From the NCBI GenBank assembly GCA_934045075.1, contig OW203731.1, positions 13,339,062 to 13,403,061 of the forward strand: DNA of 64,000 nucleotides, in the 5' to 3' direction. Of this stretch, positions 19,062 through 29,606 are shown in pieces. The stretch comes from Yponomeuta sedellus (Eukaryota > Arthropoda > Insecta > Lepidoptera > Yponomeutidae). A program made the translations under genes and the position numbers. The notes beneath the pieces were generated by a model. It ran no database searches, was not told the origin of the DNA, and was given only the letters and a program-made list of their open reading frames with translations. The stretch's first letter is position 1; the number at the start of each line of letters is the position of its first letter.

Positions 19062-19400
19062 AGTGCTCGTGGCCTAGTCGAACCGAGTGATTGGAATCAA
19101 ACACTTAGGTTAAGCAACAACAGGCGCGGTCAGGTGCTGGATGGATGACCGTACCGTGACTACCGTTTGTGGCATTTTACGTTAAGCCGTTGGTGTCGGC
19201 TGTCATGTAATGGCAGTCGTTAAGCCATATTAAAGGCCTTATAGGCAGCTTGATAACTTCTGACAGTAAGGCTCGCCACTGTCTTACAATCCTCCACCAT
19301 CCCAGACTTGGCCCCCGTGGTGGAGTATGGCCTAACCTTCCTGCGATACAGGAAGAGACCCGTGCCCCAGCAGTGGGGACATACAAAGGGTTGATATCGA
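19062..19400 (+). mobile_element. 5S-SINE subfamily A, full length
   Basis: Starts GTGCTCGTGGCCTAGTCGAA. The head region GGTTAAGCAACAACAGGCGC followed by GGTCAGGTGCTGGATGGATG matches, base for base over most positions, the second half of insect 5S rRNA (internal control region). A body of about 200 bp and the 3' end CATACAAAGGGTTGATATCG follow. It faces the truncated minus copy at 18832, so the pair could form a cruciform. Confidence 0.9.
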
Positions 19401-20367
19401 ATCAAAAGGTTTGTTTTCAACCTAAATAAGTAAGCGCAGTCCATCTATCAAAAAGGGAAAAAATTGTAATATTTCAACAGCCACTTGAGGCCAGTAATTA
19501 ACATTTGAAAAGAAAAATATTGTTGTCAATTTCCTCAGAACAAAACAGGCAAGTGAGGAGCTTACTAACAGTTTCCTGAAAGCACGCACATCAGAATAAC
19601 ACCGATCTCTTTTGTACGCCATTTCGTAGACGTTATCGCTGGGTCGGGCACTTCCCACTATGAGCACTGCCCCGTTTCTATAGATATTTTTAGCGCAGTG
19701 TAAGACCCAGTATAAAAACTAACAGGTAACTTCTTCGTGAAGAGTGAACTTAAAAAAATTAGTGGTGCAAGGTTCCATATTAATATGGAAAAATAAAATA
19801 GAAAATATTTGAGTAAACAAAAAAAAAGTAGGAAAGATATAAAAAAACTTATGGTTTGTGAATAAGTGAAAATCACTTCACTAGTAAAAAAAGCAATGTA
19901 ATAATGTTAAACTAAAAAATGGAGTCAAATTGAAAAATACAGTGAGAATCACAAACGAAAAAAATAATTGCAACACAGAACAGAAAAAGAAAAGAATATG
20001 TCCAGGCGTATCTCAGTTACCGGATAAGACATCTGGTAAACTAAATTGTTCTGAGGATCTAAGCTCTCAGCGTCGGTTTTCAGTTATTGCTCGCGGTAAG
20101 AACTGTTTTAGTATTAGAACCATACTGAGATACTGAGAATTATATAAGTAATCAAGCTATACATACTTTTATTTGGACAATAAACAAATTAATATTATTC
20201 ATTACTATAACCTTTTTGTGACCATTTTCGTGACCACGGAGCTCTAATGTACCTCGGTGCTGCAAAGGTACTAAGAACCATACTGCCTCGACGCACTGCG
20301 CTAGTAAATTTTAGGTCACACTAACTTATCTAGCCGCTTCCCTATTGTGCCATGCCGGAATATTTTT
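19401..20367. other. Unassigned stretch
   Basis: AT-rich. ORFs of 68-81 aa show no motifs. Confidence 0.4.
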
Positions 20368-20381
20368 CAAGTGTCAATATA

Positions 20382-20610
20382 CATACATACATAACCTCAC
20401 GCCTGTATCCCAGAAGGGTAGGCAGAGACCAGAGACTGCCATTTGCCACGATCCTGACAGTTCACCTTCGCTTCATCAACGTTCATAAGTCGTTGCATGC
20501 ACGCACGCCGGTTCCGGGTACTTTTATCTTCCCCTTTGCTAATACATGCCCTATTTGGTCGATGTATGTCCGCCTGGGACGTCCCTTACCAGCCCGTCCA
20601 CTCACATTCG
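20382..20610 (-). pseudogene. RTE1 LINE, 5'-truncated copy of the ORF C-terminus with 14-bp TSD
   Basis: On the minus strand: a GRP-containing block (DRGRPR-like, decayed), [30 protein letters not shown] residues, DRGKWQ-type residues, then a GTTATGTATGTATGT tail. This is the extreme C-terminus of an RTE-type reverse-transcriptase ORF. The repeat CAAGTGTCAATATA flanks it exactly (20368-20381 and 20611-20624), a clean target-primed insertion. Only 229 bp long; not functional. Confidence 0.85.
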
Positions 20611-20624
20611 CAAGTGTCAATATA

Positions 20625-21239
20625 TCTGAGTCATATGGGCGCAAGCCTATCCACCATTCCCGAGATCACTAACGACATCCACTCATCTCTTACGGTCCAC
20701 AATGGAGTGACGAATTGACACTGGCCTTAGACAATGACGATTGCCTTTATGGGAAACCAAAGCTTAGTGTAAATAGCTCTCTCTCTCTGGGCGTATTGTT
20801 CTCTTATGGTCATAATAAGTCTCGATATTAGGGGACGCTGGTTTCCTCTGATTTAAACATATGAACTAAAGGAATATATTTGATTGTCAAGAAGATACCC
20901 TGTGTTATGTGTACCATGGCTGGCAATATATTTTTTTAAGAAATAGTGACGGACAGTAGTTAGTACCGTGAATTGTGTCATTTTTCAAGTTTTAGAAGGC
21001 GCATGAATAGTATGATTATTTATTTGTTTGTTCACATAGGACAATAAGGTTCAATAATAATAATTATTGTAAATACTTCTTTAAAAAAATCACGAATAGC
21101 GGTTTGTTTACATACTTAGGAGAAATAAATAAATAAAATTCATGGACTTATTACGAAATATCTGTGTAATTTCCTTTTTTATGTACAATAAAGTGTTCTC
21201 TATCTATCTATCTACTCAAATCGCGTTAGTAAGTACAAC
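20625..21239. other. Unassigned stretch
   Basis: Ends in TACAATAAAGTGTTCTCTAT followed by (CTAT)n at 21180-21220, which looks like a LINE 3' terminus of the AATAAAG(N) type. No coding part. Confidence 0.45.
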
Positions 21240-21375
21240 TGAATGACGATACATTTTATACAATAAATAACATCTAAGATCCGAGACAAACTAGAAAAGT
21301 GCGTTTCCTAGTTTGACTCAGCCGGGATCGAACCCGAGACTTTTGGTTTTACGGTCAGCATGCCAAACCGGTTAC
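21240..21375 (-). mobile_element. tRNA-like SINE fragment, unclassified
   Basis: On the minus strand AACCGGTTTGGCATGCTGAC and B box GGTTCGATCCC followed by GGCTGAGTCAAACTAGGAAA. Not the same head as SINE-T or SINE-W. Confidence 0.5.
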
Positions 21376-21634
21376 TGGTAATAGTTTTCCATTTTGAATT
21401 AGTTTTGTTCTTTTTTAAAAAATACAAGCAAATTAATGATTAAAAAAGTTTTAATGCTAAACCCAAACCAATTACCAAAACAAAATTCGTTGTGGCAGTG
21501 AAGAACCCCTATTATAGATAACTTTTCTATTATCTTTTTAACATTAACGGAGAGCTGTCATGAAACAATGAAGTTAACAGCCATGGTTTTGAAACAAAAA
21601 TCAGCTTACCGCTATTTATGTTAGTAGTGTATTA

Positions 21635-21800
21635 ATATATTCATATTAGCAACGACTACCCGTCTCTTATTTCCTTCAGCAACTTTCCCTCATATGTTTG
21701 TCTGGGAGATATTGCTTTAAGCAATAAGGCCGCCAATTTTACTTTGTATTTTTACCTGTTTTATAATTATGTGATCTGGTGTACAATAAAGAATATCCTT
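21635..21800 (+). mobile_element. LINE 3'-UTR with AATAAA and (TTATC)n tail
   Basis: CGACTACCCGTCTCTTATTT, TTCAGCAACTTTC, AGCAATAAGGCCGCCAATTT and GTGTACAATAAAGAATATCC, then TTATCTTATCTTATG. An inverted copy is at 54697-54845. Confidence 0.65.
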
Positions 21801-21844
21801 ATCTTATCTTATGTTGCAGGTAATTTTGAAATTTTTGTTTGTTA

Positions 21845-22065
21845 TTTTATGTAGCCTATAAAATCCCATTACAGTGCACGGACCTTTTCTAAGAGACAAA
21901 GTACGGCCTCAATTACCACGCGTGCCCACCGGCTCGGCAATTCAAGCGCTCAGGTATTTGAACACCTCAGACACTCAGATTTCCTCACGATGTTTACCTT
22001 CACAGTTAGCGGGTGGTATTGCCATGAAAACTTCACAAAGGCACTCAATTTTGAGGTAATAATAA
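21845..22065 (-). mobile_element. SINE-P, minus orientation
   Basis: TGTAGCCTATAAAATCCCAT, CACGCGTGCCCACC, CAAGCGCTCAGGTATTTGAA and ATTTCCTCACGATGTTTACC: the SINE-P tail and body inverted, missing the tRNA-like head. Confidence 0.75.
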
Positions 22066-23179
22066 TTTCGTCACAATTTGACTTACCGTCCTTAGTCCGC
22101 CCACCGCAGGATTATTGAATGCCTGACTCAATTCGAGTCAATAACAGGTTCAATATATTCGTGAACTCAATATGTCACTTTAGCACGAGTTTTTCTCTTC
22201 GCGTTGTCCACACTCCAAATGGGGCCTCAGCCAAAAGCCCGAGCAATTACGGAAAAGATCGAGTAAAATCGATCGCGCCACAATTAGCAGCTCCAACTTG
22301 CTACGTGAGGGTAATTAAACGCCCAGTCACGCCAATGACCTCTCGCGGGGGGTTTTAGGGCTGTCTTCGTGCCTCAGAGGGTCTGCCGAGGCAATTTGGG
22401 TGTCTACAGTGTCAAAGAGAGGAAAATAAAAGGTTCTGGAGGAGAGAAACGTCGCGGTGTCAAAACTTCAGATAAAACTACGGAATACAGATAATTTTTA
22501 TGACTAGCGCCTTGATTTGACTATGTAAATTTTCACGTTTATATCTGTGTGCGAAAGCGGAATGTTTACTTAGCTCTGCAGTAAATATATGAGGCGTAAT
22601 AAGTATCATATGGATAACGCATTTCAGCGGATATATGTTCCGTCGATAGTGATATTGAGCCACAAAATTAATTAAACGACAAAGTTCAGCATATACATCG
22701 TTTTACACACAAATGTAAATGTAAAACATTACATAATCAAGGCGCTGTACTGCAGAAGAAGTACTTTGTCGAGTAGAGGTGAAACAAATGGACTTACCTA
22801 TTTCAAGCTGCGTTGACAATCAAAACTGCGACTTGACAGCGCACTAACGAGTGCCTAATGGTGAGAGCGCTTCGCTCATACGTCCCCAGTTAGTATTTTG
22901 TTACGTATTTAGTTAAACCTGTGTACCTATTTCTATACCTACAGGTGTCCAAAGTCCGATGTCCGCCTACTCGTGAGATCCGGCACAAGGCGCGGCAGTC
23001 AACTTTGCCAGCTCAGACTTGTAATTTTTGTCAGAATCGAGGTACGATAAGTGGCTAATTCTAGTCTCTGTCTGCCTCTTTGGGAAACAAGCATGAGTGT
23101 ATGTTTATCCTATAGGTGGCTAGAATGACAACGTCTGAATAGTATAAATACAAATAAAAGTATAATAAATAATTGTATC
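22066..23179. other. Single-copy-looking stretch
   Basis: No repeat recognised. ORFs of 61 and 79 aa without motifs. Moderately GC-richer at 22190-22400. Confidence 0.4.
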
Positions 23180-23472
23180 AACTTGGGTTAGGCGACAACA
23201 GGTGCGGTCAGGTGCTAAATGGGTGACCATCCCGTGACTACCGCTATTGGCATTTTTTTCCGAGCGCTTCAGTGCTTCCGAAGGCACGCTAAGCCGTTGG
23301 TATCGACTGTCAATTCATGGCAGTTTTTAAACCATGTCAGAGGTCTTATGGGCGGCTTACAATCCTCCACCAACACGGACTTGGTCGCTTGGTGGAGTAT
23401 GGCCTAACCCTCCTGCGATACAAGAAGAGACCTGTGCCCCGGCTGTGGGGAGATATAAAGGGTTGATATCAA
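23180..23472 (+). mobile_element. 5S-SINE subfamily A, missing the first ~40 bp
   Basis: TTGGGTTAGGCGACAACAGG, GCTAAATGGGTGACCATCCC, TTTCCGAGCGCTTCAGTGCT, GGCAGTTTTTAAACCATG, then GTGGGGAGATATAAAGGGTT and TGATATCAATC. A deletion removes CTTCTGACAGTAAGG in the middle. Confidence 0.85.
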
Positions 23473-23475
23473 TCA

Positions 23476-23920
23476 AATAATAGTAAAAAATAAATAATAT
23501 TTAATGAATCAATATTACCTTTTGTCGCAAGCCGCCACGTCTATGCTCTATGTCAAAATAATGGGATTAGAGTGCACGATTACGGATCTAACTGTTGTTC
23601 AACATTACGAAAAGAACAGCATCGTTGTCTTTAAGTTATTTAACCGCTCGTAAACATTAACAATTCTACTAGTCATTTTCTAGTCGCACGAAATTATCAT
23701 AAAAGCAATCATACCTAAATGACAAGGAGCTTAATCATAGTCACTCCGTGATTATGACCATTTACCATATGAGGAACATCAATTAACTCATCCACTTGAA
23801 GGTATATATGCACGTCTGTGACGTGCTGACGACTTGACAACTTATATTTTATTCCACGTTAAATACAGTTTTATTCCCATCTATACGTATAGTAGGTAAT
23901 ACGAGTTCCAATATAAAAAC
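23476..23920. other. Unassigned stretch
   Basis: No ORF or repeat recognised. Confidence 0.4.
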
Positions 23921-24060
23921 GTAGCCAAGTGCACGTTGGACTCGCGAACCGAGGGTTCCGTACCACCTTTGTTGTATATAGGACAGAATTATAATATACA
24001 AAAAAAAGGTTAAGCGCGAGTTGGACTCACTAAATAGTTTACACATAATATATGTTAATA
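23921..24060 (+). repeat. Repeat E fragment (GAGGGTTCCGTAC end)
   Basis: CCAAGTGCACGTTGGACTCG and CGAGGGTTCCGTAC match the left end of repeat E at 35170-35690; a second GCGCGAGTTGGACTCAC lies at 24015. Confidence 0.65.
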
Positions 24061-24363
24061 GTTTACCTATATTATATGTCATAAAATCTGTCCTAAATAT
24101 CTGATAGAAATCTGTCCCTAAACAAAGGACAACAGTGCAAAAATAAAGCCCTATGATTTTATTGCTTTTTCGAGAAGAGAACAAAAAAATTGGGGACACG
24201 TATTTTTTCTTTTGTCGTATTTATTTGGAAATAATAGTTATTTTTAAGTTTTAAAATTAATTTTTTAGAGCCGGAAGTGATGTATGCTAGAAGGCAACAT
24301 AAAACATAATCTTTGTCTCTACATTACTTTACTTAAAAAAAAAACTTGTCATTGCCTTTCGAG
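24061..24363. other. Unassigned AT-rich stretch
   Basis: Nothing recognised; the 116-aa minus-strand ORF (23849-24199) runs across repeat E and is not accepted. Confidence 0.4.
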
Positions 24364-24365
24364 TA

Positions 24366-24578
24366 CAGTGCGTTCACATTAACTTGACGCGTGAGAGAAT
24401 TGGTAGCATTGAGATGTTTACTGTTACCATGTTAAATAAGATATCATTCCCATTACATGGGGAAAATAAAAGGATTGAGGGCTTGTTTTACCATCTTCCG
24501 ATTAGGTCCAAAAGCTAATTCACATGTTGTGTCCTTGTTACTAATTCTCTCACGCGTCAAGTTAATGTGAACGCACTG
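24366..24578. mobile_element. MITE with 36-bp perfect inverted ends and TA target site
   Basis: CAGTGCGTTCACATTAACTT begins the left end and is complemented exactly at the right; the perfect match runs through GACGCGTGAGAGAATT. TA flanks both sides (24364-24365, 24579-24580). Size 213 bp, no ORF: a Tc1/mariner-type non-autonomous element. Confidence 0.92.
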
Positions 24579-24580
24579 TA

Positions 24581-24949
24581 AAAGTTGTTTTGACATTTTT
24601 CTTTTTTTTTTGGCTGACAACGGCAAAGGCGTAGATACCACGCTATAGAGCCGCTGTGCCGGCTTTTTTTATTTTGTAGTTTTTAATTTTCTCTGTAAAA
24701 AAACTACAGAAAAATCTTTGAGTATTTTTCTTGTATTCTTTGAAGCTTAATCTCCAAATGGTTTTTTATTTCAGCTTCATATTTTTTTTTAATTATAGTT
24801 CATTAAGGAATACTTAAAGACATGAGATTCATTGTATCCAGATGAATGATGTTAATGCTTAAATGTTACATTATAATAAGTCTTACCCATTTTGCTATAC
24901 CTAGTGTGACTAAGTCCTAAGTTACCATAAAATAAATACTTGCCAACTA
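24581..24949. other. Unassigned AT-rich stretch
   Basis: Poly-T runs; nothing recognised. Confidence 0.4.
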
Positions 24950-25093
24950 TTTGCACTTAGACCCGTTTTCTTAACTGAGAATTTTACTAAGTAAGTACTT
25001 AAGCAACGTTCTGTCACACTCTTTGCTGAGAAATTCGAAGAGACAGCACTACAGATAAGTGTTTACTTAGCGAAATTCTCAATTCAGAAACTG
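24950..25093. mobile_element. Small MITE with imperfect inverted ends
   Basis: ACCCGTTTTCTTAACTGAGA...TTACTAAGTAAGTAC on the left pairs imperfectly (about 75-80% over 40 bp) with the right end CGAAATTCTCAATTCAGAAA...CTGGCCCTG. About 144 bp; no ORF. Confidence 0.65.
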
Positions 25094-25248
25094 GCCCTGA
25101 GTCACAAATAAAATATTCGATTTCATTGGACCAACTTTTGTCACTTACCACGACCCTGACATACCTTTTACGATTTATCAACATTTAAGCATACCTGTAT
25201 AATAATATACAAGTTCTAAAGTAGGTAAGTGCTAAGCAATCTGACGTA

Positions 25249-25490
25249 TAGTCCTATCCCTACTTGTCCATTTTAGTAAACAAGATTCTATGTGTAAAGT
25301 GTGAGTTTTTAGTCTGAAACTGCCATATTTCCATAAATGAAGTAACCTGGGACACTATTCCAGATAACACGTTGTAAATGTTATAAACAAAGTTCAAACT
25401 CGGGAGACAATATCTAATTTTGGCATCATTTGTAAATTTTTAGGTTAGAATCTTGTTTATTAATTTGGACACGTAAGGATGAATCAACTG
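25249..25490. mobile_element. MITE B, second copy (inverted)
   Basis: 242 bp. TACTTGTCCATTTTAGTAAA on the left, CTTGTTTATTAATTTGGACA on the right; the middle has CATATTTCCATAAATGAAGT and CAGATAACACGTTG, as in the copy at 11932. TA flanks at 25247-25248 and 25491-25492. Confidence 0.85.
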
Positions 25491-25492
25491 TA

Positions 25493-26194
25493 GGAGTAAT
25501 GTGAACGGAGTAGAAGGCAAACTTAGTAAAGTTTCTAAGCAAAAAACTGTAACATATTTCTGGTCGTCAACGTTTATAAAAAAACATTAAGAGTAAACAG
25601 GTCACCAAAGTGTCTCGCACATCCATGATAATAATCGTGTGAGGTACGGACGGCCTCCATCCTCTCTATAATTAAACTGTAGTTAGCGAAATTAAAATAA
25701 TCACGATTAAAATAATTGCGATTATACTACGAGGTTGTTACGAGACCAAAATAATTACTTATCTGTACTGTGTACAGTGCCATAAAAATATAAACATTGT
25801 CTATTTATGGCTGAATCCCATGCAGAAACTATTTCGATTGTAAAGGTTTATCCAATCAAACCCAAAACACTACTGATTGATTTATTTTTCAGATCGTAAT
25901 AATTAATGGACTAAGTCAACAAATGCTAGATAAATCATACTTGGTACAGTAGCCAATGCAAATATCTTAAAATAGAAACATACAACAGGATAATTACAGA
26001 TATTTAAATAATTACCTCTCATGCAATTAACTTACATCGGAGACACGCGTGACGCGTTTGTGTCCATGCTGCATACAATATGATACGTTTTTTATCTACA
26101 GTTTTGAAAACGTGGAAGACAATAAAAAAAAAACCTTTTCCATGGACTGTGGCCGATTGTTCAGCTATTTAAGGCGTGCTTTCTTCTACCAAAC
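25493..26194. other. Unassigned stretch
   Basis: No ORF or recognised repeat. Confidence 0.4.
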
Positions 26195-26300
26195 ATAACA
26201 TAACATTTAGATACAGGCACATACATTGCTTCTGGCCCCACACTAGGATTCCCTGTGTCGTGGGTATCAGAAACCGCGACATCACAAACATGTAAACAAT
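26195..26300 (-). mobile_element. SINE-W 3' half
   Basis: TAACATTTAGATACAGGCAC, TTGCTTCTGGCCCCACACTA, GTGTCGTGGGTATCAGAAAC and GCGACATCACAAACATGTAA: the SINE-W tail inverted; the tRNA-like head is absent. Confidence 0.75.
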
Positions 26301-26629
26301 ACACAAAACAATCCTTTATCCATGCGCAAAACATATTCATTACTAGGGGAAGCAAAATAAACAAAAGTTTTTGAGCAATGAAAAATGCGCAATAAACAAA
26401 ACTTTTTCGATTTTTCTGATGATTTATTGATAATAAACACAAGGCTTCGACAAATTAGAATGATAGTATTAAGACACCCAGAAAGCAGATTTGCATTAAG
26501 TTCCAAAAACTTAAATGAAATATTTCATTGAAAAATATTTCAAAATTATAAATGTAACAAGTACGGAAACATTGCTTTTATATTTTTACCAAAAAGAAAT
26601 CCCTCCTTAAGCGCCTATTTTTATTTTAG
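26301..26629. other. Unassigned AT-rich stretch
   Basis: Small ORFs of 74 and 93 aa run partly through SINE-W; not accepted. Confidence 0.4.
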
Positions 26630-26639
26630 TTATTAAAAT

Positions 26640-26815
26640 GTTTAATTACAGGAACGGTGCCCGGACGCGAGCGGGCATTGAGTCACAGTACGCCACCACA
26701 GTTTTGTCTAAACATTGTAATTACACCTAAATTACACCGAGCGCACCACGACTGTTATTACAGCATGTAATTAAGAAGTGAGGAAATTAATCACGATTTG
26801 ATTACAGCGTTTTCC
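26640..26815. promoter_or_regulatory. Cluster of TAATTA/GATTA homeodomain-type sites
   Basis: In 175 bp: TTTAATTACAGG, TTGTAATTACACC, AAATTACACC, TGTTATTACAGC, TGTAATTAAG, AAATTAATCACG and TTGATTACAGC. The interval is free of recognised repeats and GC-richer between the sites. Regulatory role is an inference only. Confidence 0.25.
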
Positions 26816-27343
26816 TGTACGATCCACTTCTCGGAACTAGGTAGGCATGATTGATTTGTTACAAACGTAATCAACAGTAAGACGAAAGTTATTGTGTTTG
26901 TAATTAAAAAATGGACCATAAGGGAATACGCTTTCATTGTTAAAATTTGTTTGGAATGTTTTTTATAGATTTGCAAATTGAAGTTCACATTAATTTGAAG
27001 AGCTTATAAAAGTTTTTTTTTATTGCTATTTTGGCAACAGACAGTCACAGTGTTATAAATTGTTACAGTGAAAATATACTTAATACCAACTACGATACAA
27101 TTTAAAAGTTAGCCGTTTAAGGTATATAGTACACAATATTATAAAGTACTCCACTGCAACTCTAATGGGTTACAATACAGTTGCAATGGATCACTTCACA
27201 ACATTTTCCTCGTTGTTACAGAATTTTATATATTATTTTACAGTATTAAGATGAACCCGTAACATTAGAAATTTGATGCGTTATACGAAATAAATTAGCC
27301 GAATAAATGTATTTTCAATTCTTTGTTTGAAACCTTCTGGAAT
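26816..27343. other. Unassigned AT-rich stretch
   Basis: Nothing recognised. Confidence 0.4.
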
Positions 27344-27425
27344 CTCTTCTTCTTCTTCATGTGCCGTCTCCTATCGGAGGTTGGCTACCAATTCGGCTAT
27401 CTTGTTTTTCGAAGTTGCCTAAACA
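27344..27425 (-). mobile_element. LINE 3' end fragment
   Basis: On the minus strand GCCAACCTCCGATAGGAGAC ending GAAGAAGAAGAAG-like. A GAAGAAG tail parallels the RTE2 ends, but the body differs. Confidence 0.5.
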
Positions 27426-27447
27426 AACAAGGAAATGATACTCTTTT

Positions 27448-27881
27448 AAAAACCTATTTAGAGGCTAAAAATTCCACCCATGCCGGGACTCGAACCCGCA
27501 GTTCTCTGTTACGGTTAGCCAGAGGTCGTGGGTTCAAGTCCCGGAACCCTAAATAGTGCATAAAAAATATATCATGTGGGTACAGCGATATTATTCCGAT
27601 GTAAAACCTAACTGCAAAGTAGGTACTCGGGGCTGCAAGTGATGCAAATTACTTCAGCCAGATGTTGCTACCTTTACGTTATACAGAGAGTAATGTAAAG
27701 AGGTTCGAAATTTCAGTGATGCCGGTGAGTCGCCTATTAACTCAGTTGGGAGAGCGCTGGCATGGTTAGCCATAAAGCCGCGGGTTCGAGTCCAGGCATG
27801 GGTGGAATTTTTAGCCTCTAAATAGGTTTTAAAAATTGTCCTTAGCACGTGTTAGTGCATTAAAAAAAAAGAATATAAAAA
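27448..27881 (+). mobile_element. SINE-T snap-back copy with degenerate TSD
   Basis: 27448-27508 is an inverted head and tail segment (AAACCTATTTAGAGGC to AACCCGCAG). It is joined in the anticodon arm to a plus-strand tRNA-like 3' half (TACGGTTAGCCAGAGG, GGTTCAAGTCCCGG), then a full unit: CATGTGGGTACAGCGATATT, head at 27731 with GCTCGC-type decay, B box GGTTCGAGTCC, tail GTTAGTGCATTAAAAA. Flanks TGATACTCTTTT (27436-27447) and TGGTACTCTGTT (27882-27893) match 10 of 12. Confidence 0.85.
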
Positions 27882-27884
27882 TGG

Positions 27885-28075
27885 TACTCTGTTGAAACCA
27901 CTGTCGCAGGTTGTGCAGCCATCACGATGTTTTTGGTCTTCCAGGTCTTTTTCTTCCTGGAATCATTTCTCGCAGGACAAGTTGAAGGAGACTGTACGTA
28001 TTGGTACGCATTAGATGCCCAAAATACTCCTGCTTCCGCTTCTTGATGGAAACTGGAATCTTGCTTACCACAAAA
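27885..28075 (-). pseudogene. LINE reverse-transcriptase C-terminal fragment
   Basis: In one minus-strand frame the conceptual residues include KKRKQEYFGHLMR, LLQLVLREMIPGRKRPGRP and, after one in-frame TGA, WLHNLRQWF. The FGH(I/L)MR...GRR.PGR...SWL.NLR.WF layout is the C-terminal end of a LINE RT ORF, distinct from RTE1 and RTE2 here. One stop codon; both ends lost, so a dead fragment. Confidence 0.7.
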
Positions 28076-28426
28076 CACCAAAATTAGGAATTTAATTCGG
28101 AAAGCTTTCGGTGTAGTAGAATCATTCGACGCGGATAGGTGCGCCGTTCTCGTCAAGATCATCATCATTATATTCCACAATACAGGAGCTTACGGATATT
28201 CCGTCACGGTACACGGTACATTCCGTCAAGCTGTGGAATGCCGAAGAGTATTCGTGTTAGCCCATCACTGGTGTTTTCAGACAACGGTTGAAGTTGCATT
28301 ATCTGTCAATATCTTTACTTCTTGATATTTATGTAGTTAGTATGGATTTTTCTGTGTTGGTTTATATAGTGTATTCTTTATTATTAGCATACGAACTTTA
28401 GTTTTGGATAGATATTAATATTAGTA
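28076..28426. other. Unassigned stretch
   Basis: Contains GATCATCATCATTATA near 28158. No further assignment. Confidence 0.35.
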
Positions 28427-28496
28427 TTTCTTAATGATCCGCGATACTCATGCATAGTTATATAACTATGCATGAGTATCGCGGATCATTAAGAAA
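28427..28496. repeat. Perfect 70-bp palindrome with no spacer
   Basis: The 35-bp left half starts TTTCTTAATGATCCGCGATA and its exact complement follows with the centre at TA|TA (28461/28462). The arm sequence is repeat D, so this is a repeat D snap-back. Confidence 0.95.
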
Positions 28497-28632
28497 CGGA
28501 TTAGTTATATATTAAACGGGTATAATCGCGATTATTTATTAGATAAAACGTCGGGAAATAAGGCATAAATAAGTTAAATAATCGCAATTAGACCCGTTTA
28601 ATATATAACTAATCCGTTTAATATATAACTAG
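28497..28632. repeat. Repeat D, inverted and direct blocks
   Basis: TTAGTTATATATTAAACGGG and AATCGCGATTATTTATTAGA with AAACGTCGGGAAATAAGG, then AAATAATCGCAATTAGACCC and two TTTAATATATAACTA blocks in the opposite sense. Confidence 0.7.
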
Positions 28633-28884
28633 ATATTAATATTATTTTGTTATATTTTCAGTTTGTATCGCACCTTCGGTGGTACAAGGCCACAACTGAA
28701 CATTTTGTAATTTTTAAGTTTTGCCATTTGAGCCATAAGAGAGCCTATTCTTTGCACGACACATATATTTGTGAATATGGCCATGTACTTTACAGTTCCC
28801 ACATTTTTATTACGTTTTTTTGTATTTTGTGCCCTTGTACCTCGGAAAGTGCGATATGTAGTGATTCATATACACCTGCGTACA

Positions 28885-28990
28885 TTATAAACGATCGGTG
28901 CGTTCACACCTCCACTCAGATTTCCCCAGGTTTGCTAGAAGAATTTTCCCACAGAGATAAGATCGCCCTTGTACATGTACTTTCTTATGT
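28885..28990 (+). mobile_element. LINE 3'-UTR fragment
   Basis: CAGGTTTGCTAGAAGAATTT and CACAGAGATAAGATCGCCCT with CTTGTACATGTACTTTC match the block at 9809 and (inverted) 15269. The 125-aa plus ORF 28647-29024 covers it and is not accepted. Confidence 0.5.
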
Positions 28991-29170
28991 TACCTTTCCT
29001 GTACTATTTTCAAATAATGTATAATATAATAGGAATTACACTCTTGTCGGTGGGGTATCCTCCACGTGGGGTATCCGTATGAAGGTTATTTCAGTGATCT
29101 GGTATTTTGATGCTGCTAAAATTAAGGAATTTTAAATTACCTACTATAACTGCGAAATTACTATAACTGC

Positions 29171-29502
29171 GAAAGAGGATGTTGTGAATAGAATTGATAA
29201 AGGAATGTTGCGTTGGTTTGGACATGTGGAGAGGAGAAGGAAGAAAGATTGACAAAACATATATATTGCGATTGTGAGTGGAACGGCTGATAGGGGACGT
29301 CCCAGGCGGACATACATCGACCAAATAGGGGATGTATTAGCAAAGGGAAAGATAAAAAGTACCCGGAACCGGCGTGCGTGCGTGCAACGACTTATGAACG
29401 TTGATGAAGCGAAGGTGATCTGTCAGGATCGTGGCAAGTGGCAGTCCCTGGTATCTGCCTACCCCACTGGGATACAGGCGTGAGGTTATGTATGTATGTA
29501 TA
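29171..29502 (+). pseudogene. RTE1 LINE, 5'-truncated, longest copy here, with 12-bp TSD
   Basis: The frame through 29180-29483 reads VVNRIDKGMLRWFGHVERRRKKD, an in-frame TGA, then [15 protein letters not shown], a D-x-I segment and [24 protein letters not shown]...RGRPRR...DR..WQSLV is the C-terminal signature of RTE-clade reverse-transcriptase ORFs. A GTTATGTATGTATGTATA tail ends it. TACTATAACTGC flanks (29159-29170 and 29503-29514); the left one is itself in tandem with a further copy at 29142. Otherwise uninterrupted, so relatively young. Confidence 0.88.
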
Positions 29503-29606
29503 TACTATAACTGCTGTATTGTATGTATCAGGATTTGTATTACAAATAACCACTGCATAAAATGTTCTTAATCATCCAAAAAGTTAAAGTTATTGTAATA
29601 TTTAAC

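Noticed and set aside
19100..19165. 5S rRNA gene or pseudogene
   Set aside because: Only the second half of 5S is present and it is fused to the same SINE body in other copies.
28647..29024. 125-aa plus-strand ORF
   Set aside because: Its C-terminal third is the LINE 3'-UTR block found elsewhere in non-coding context.
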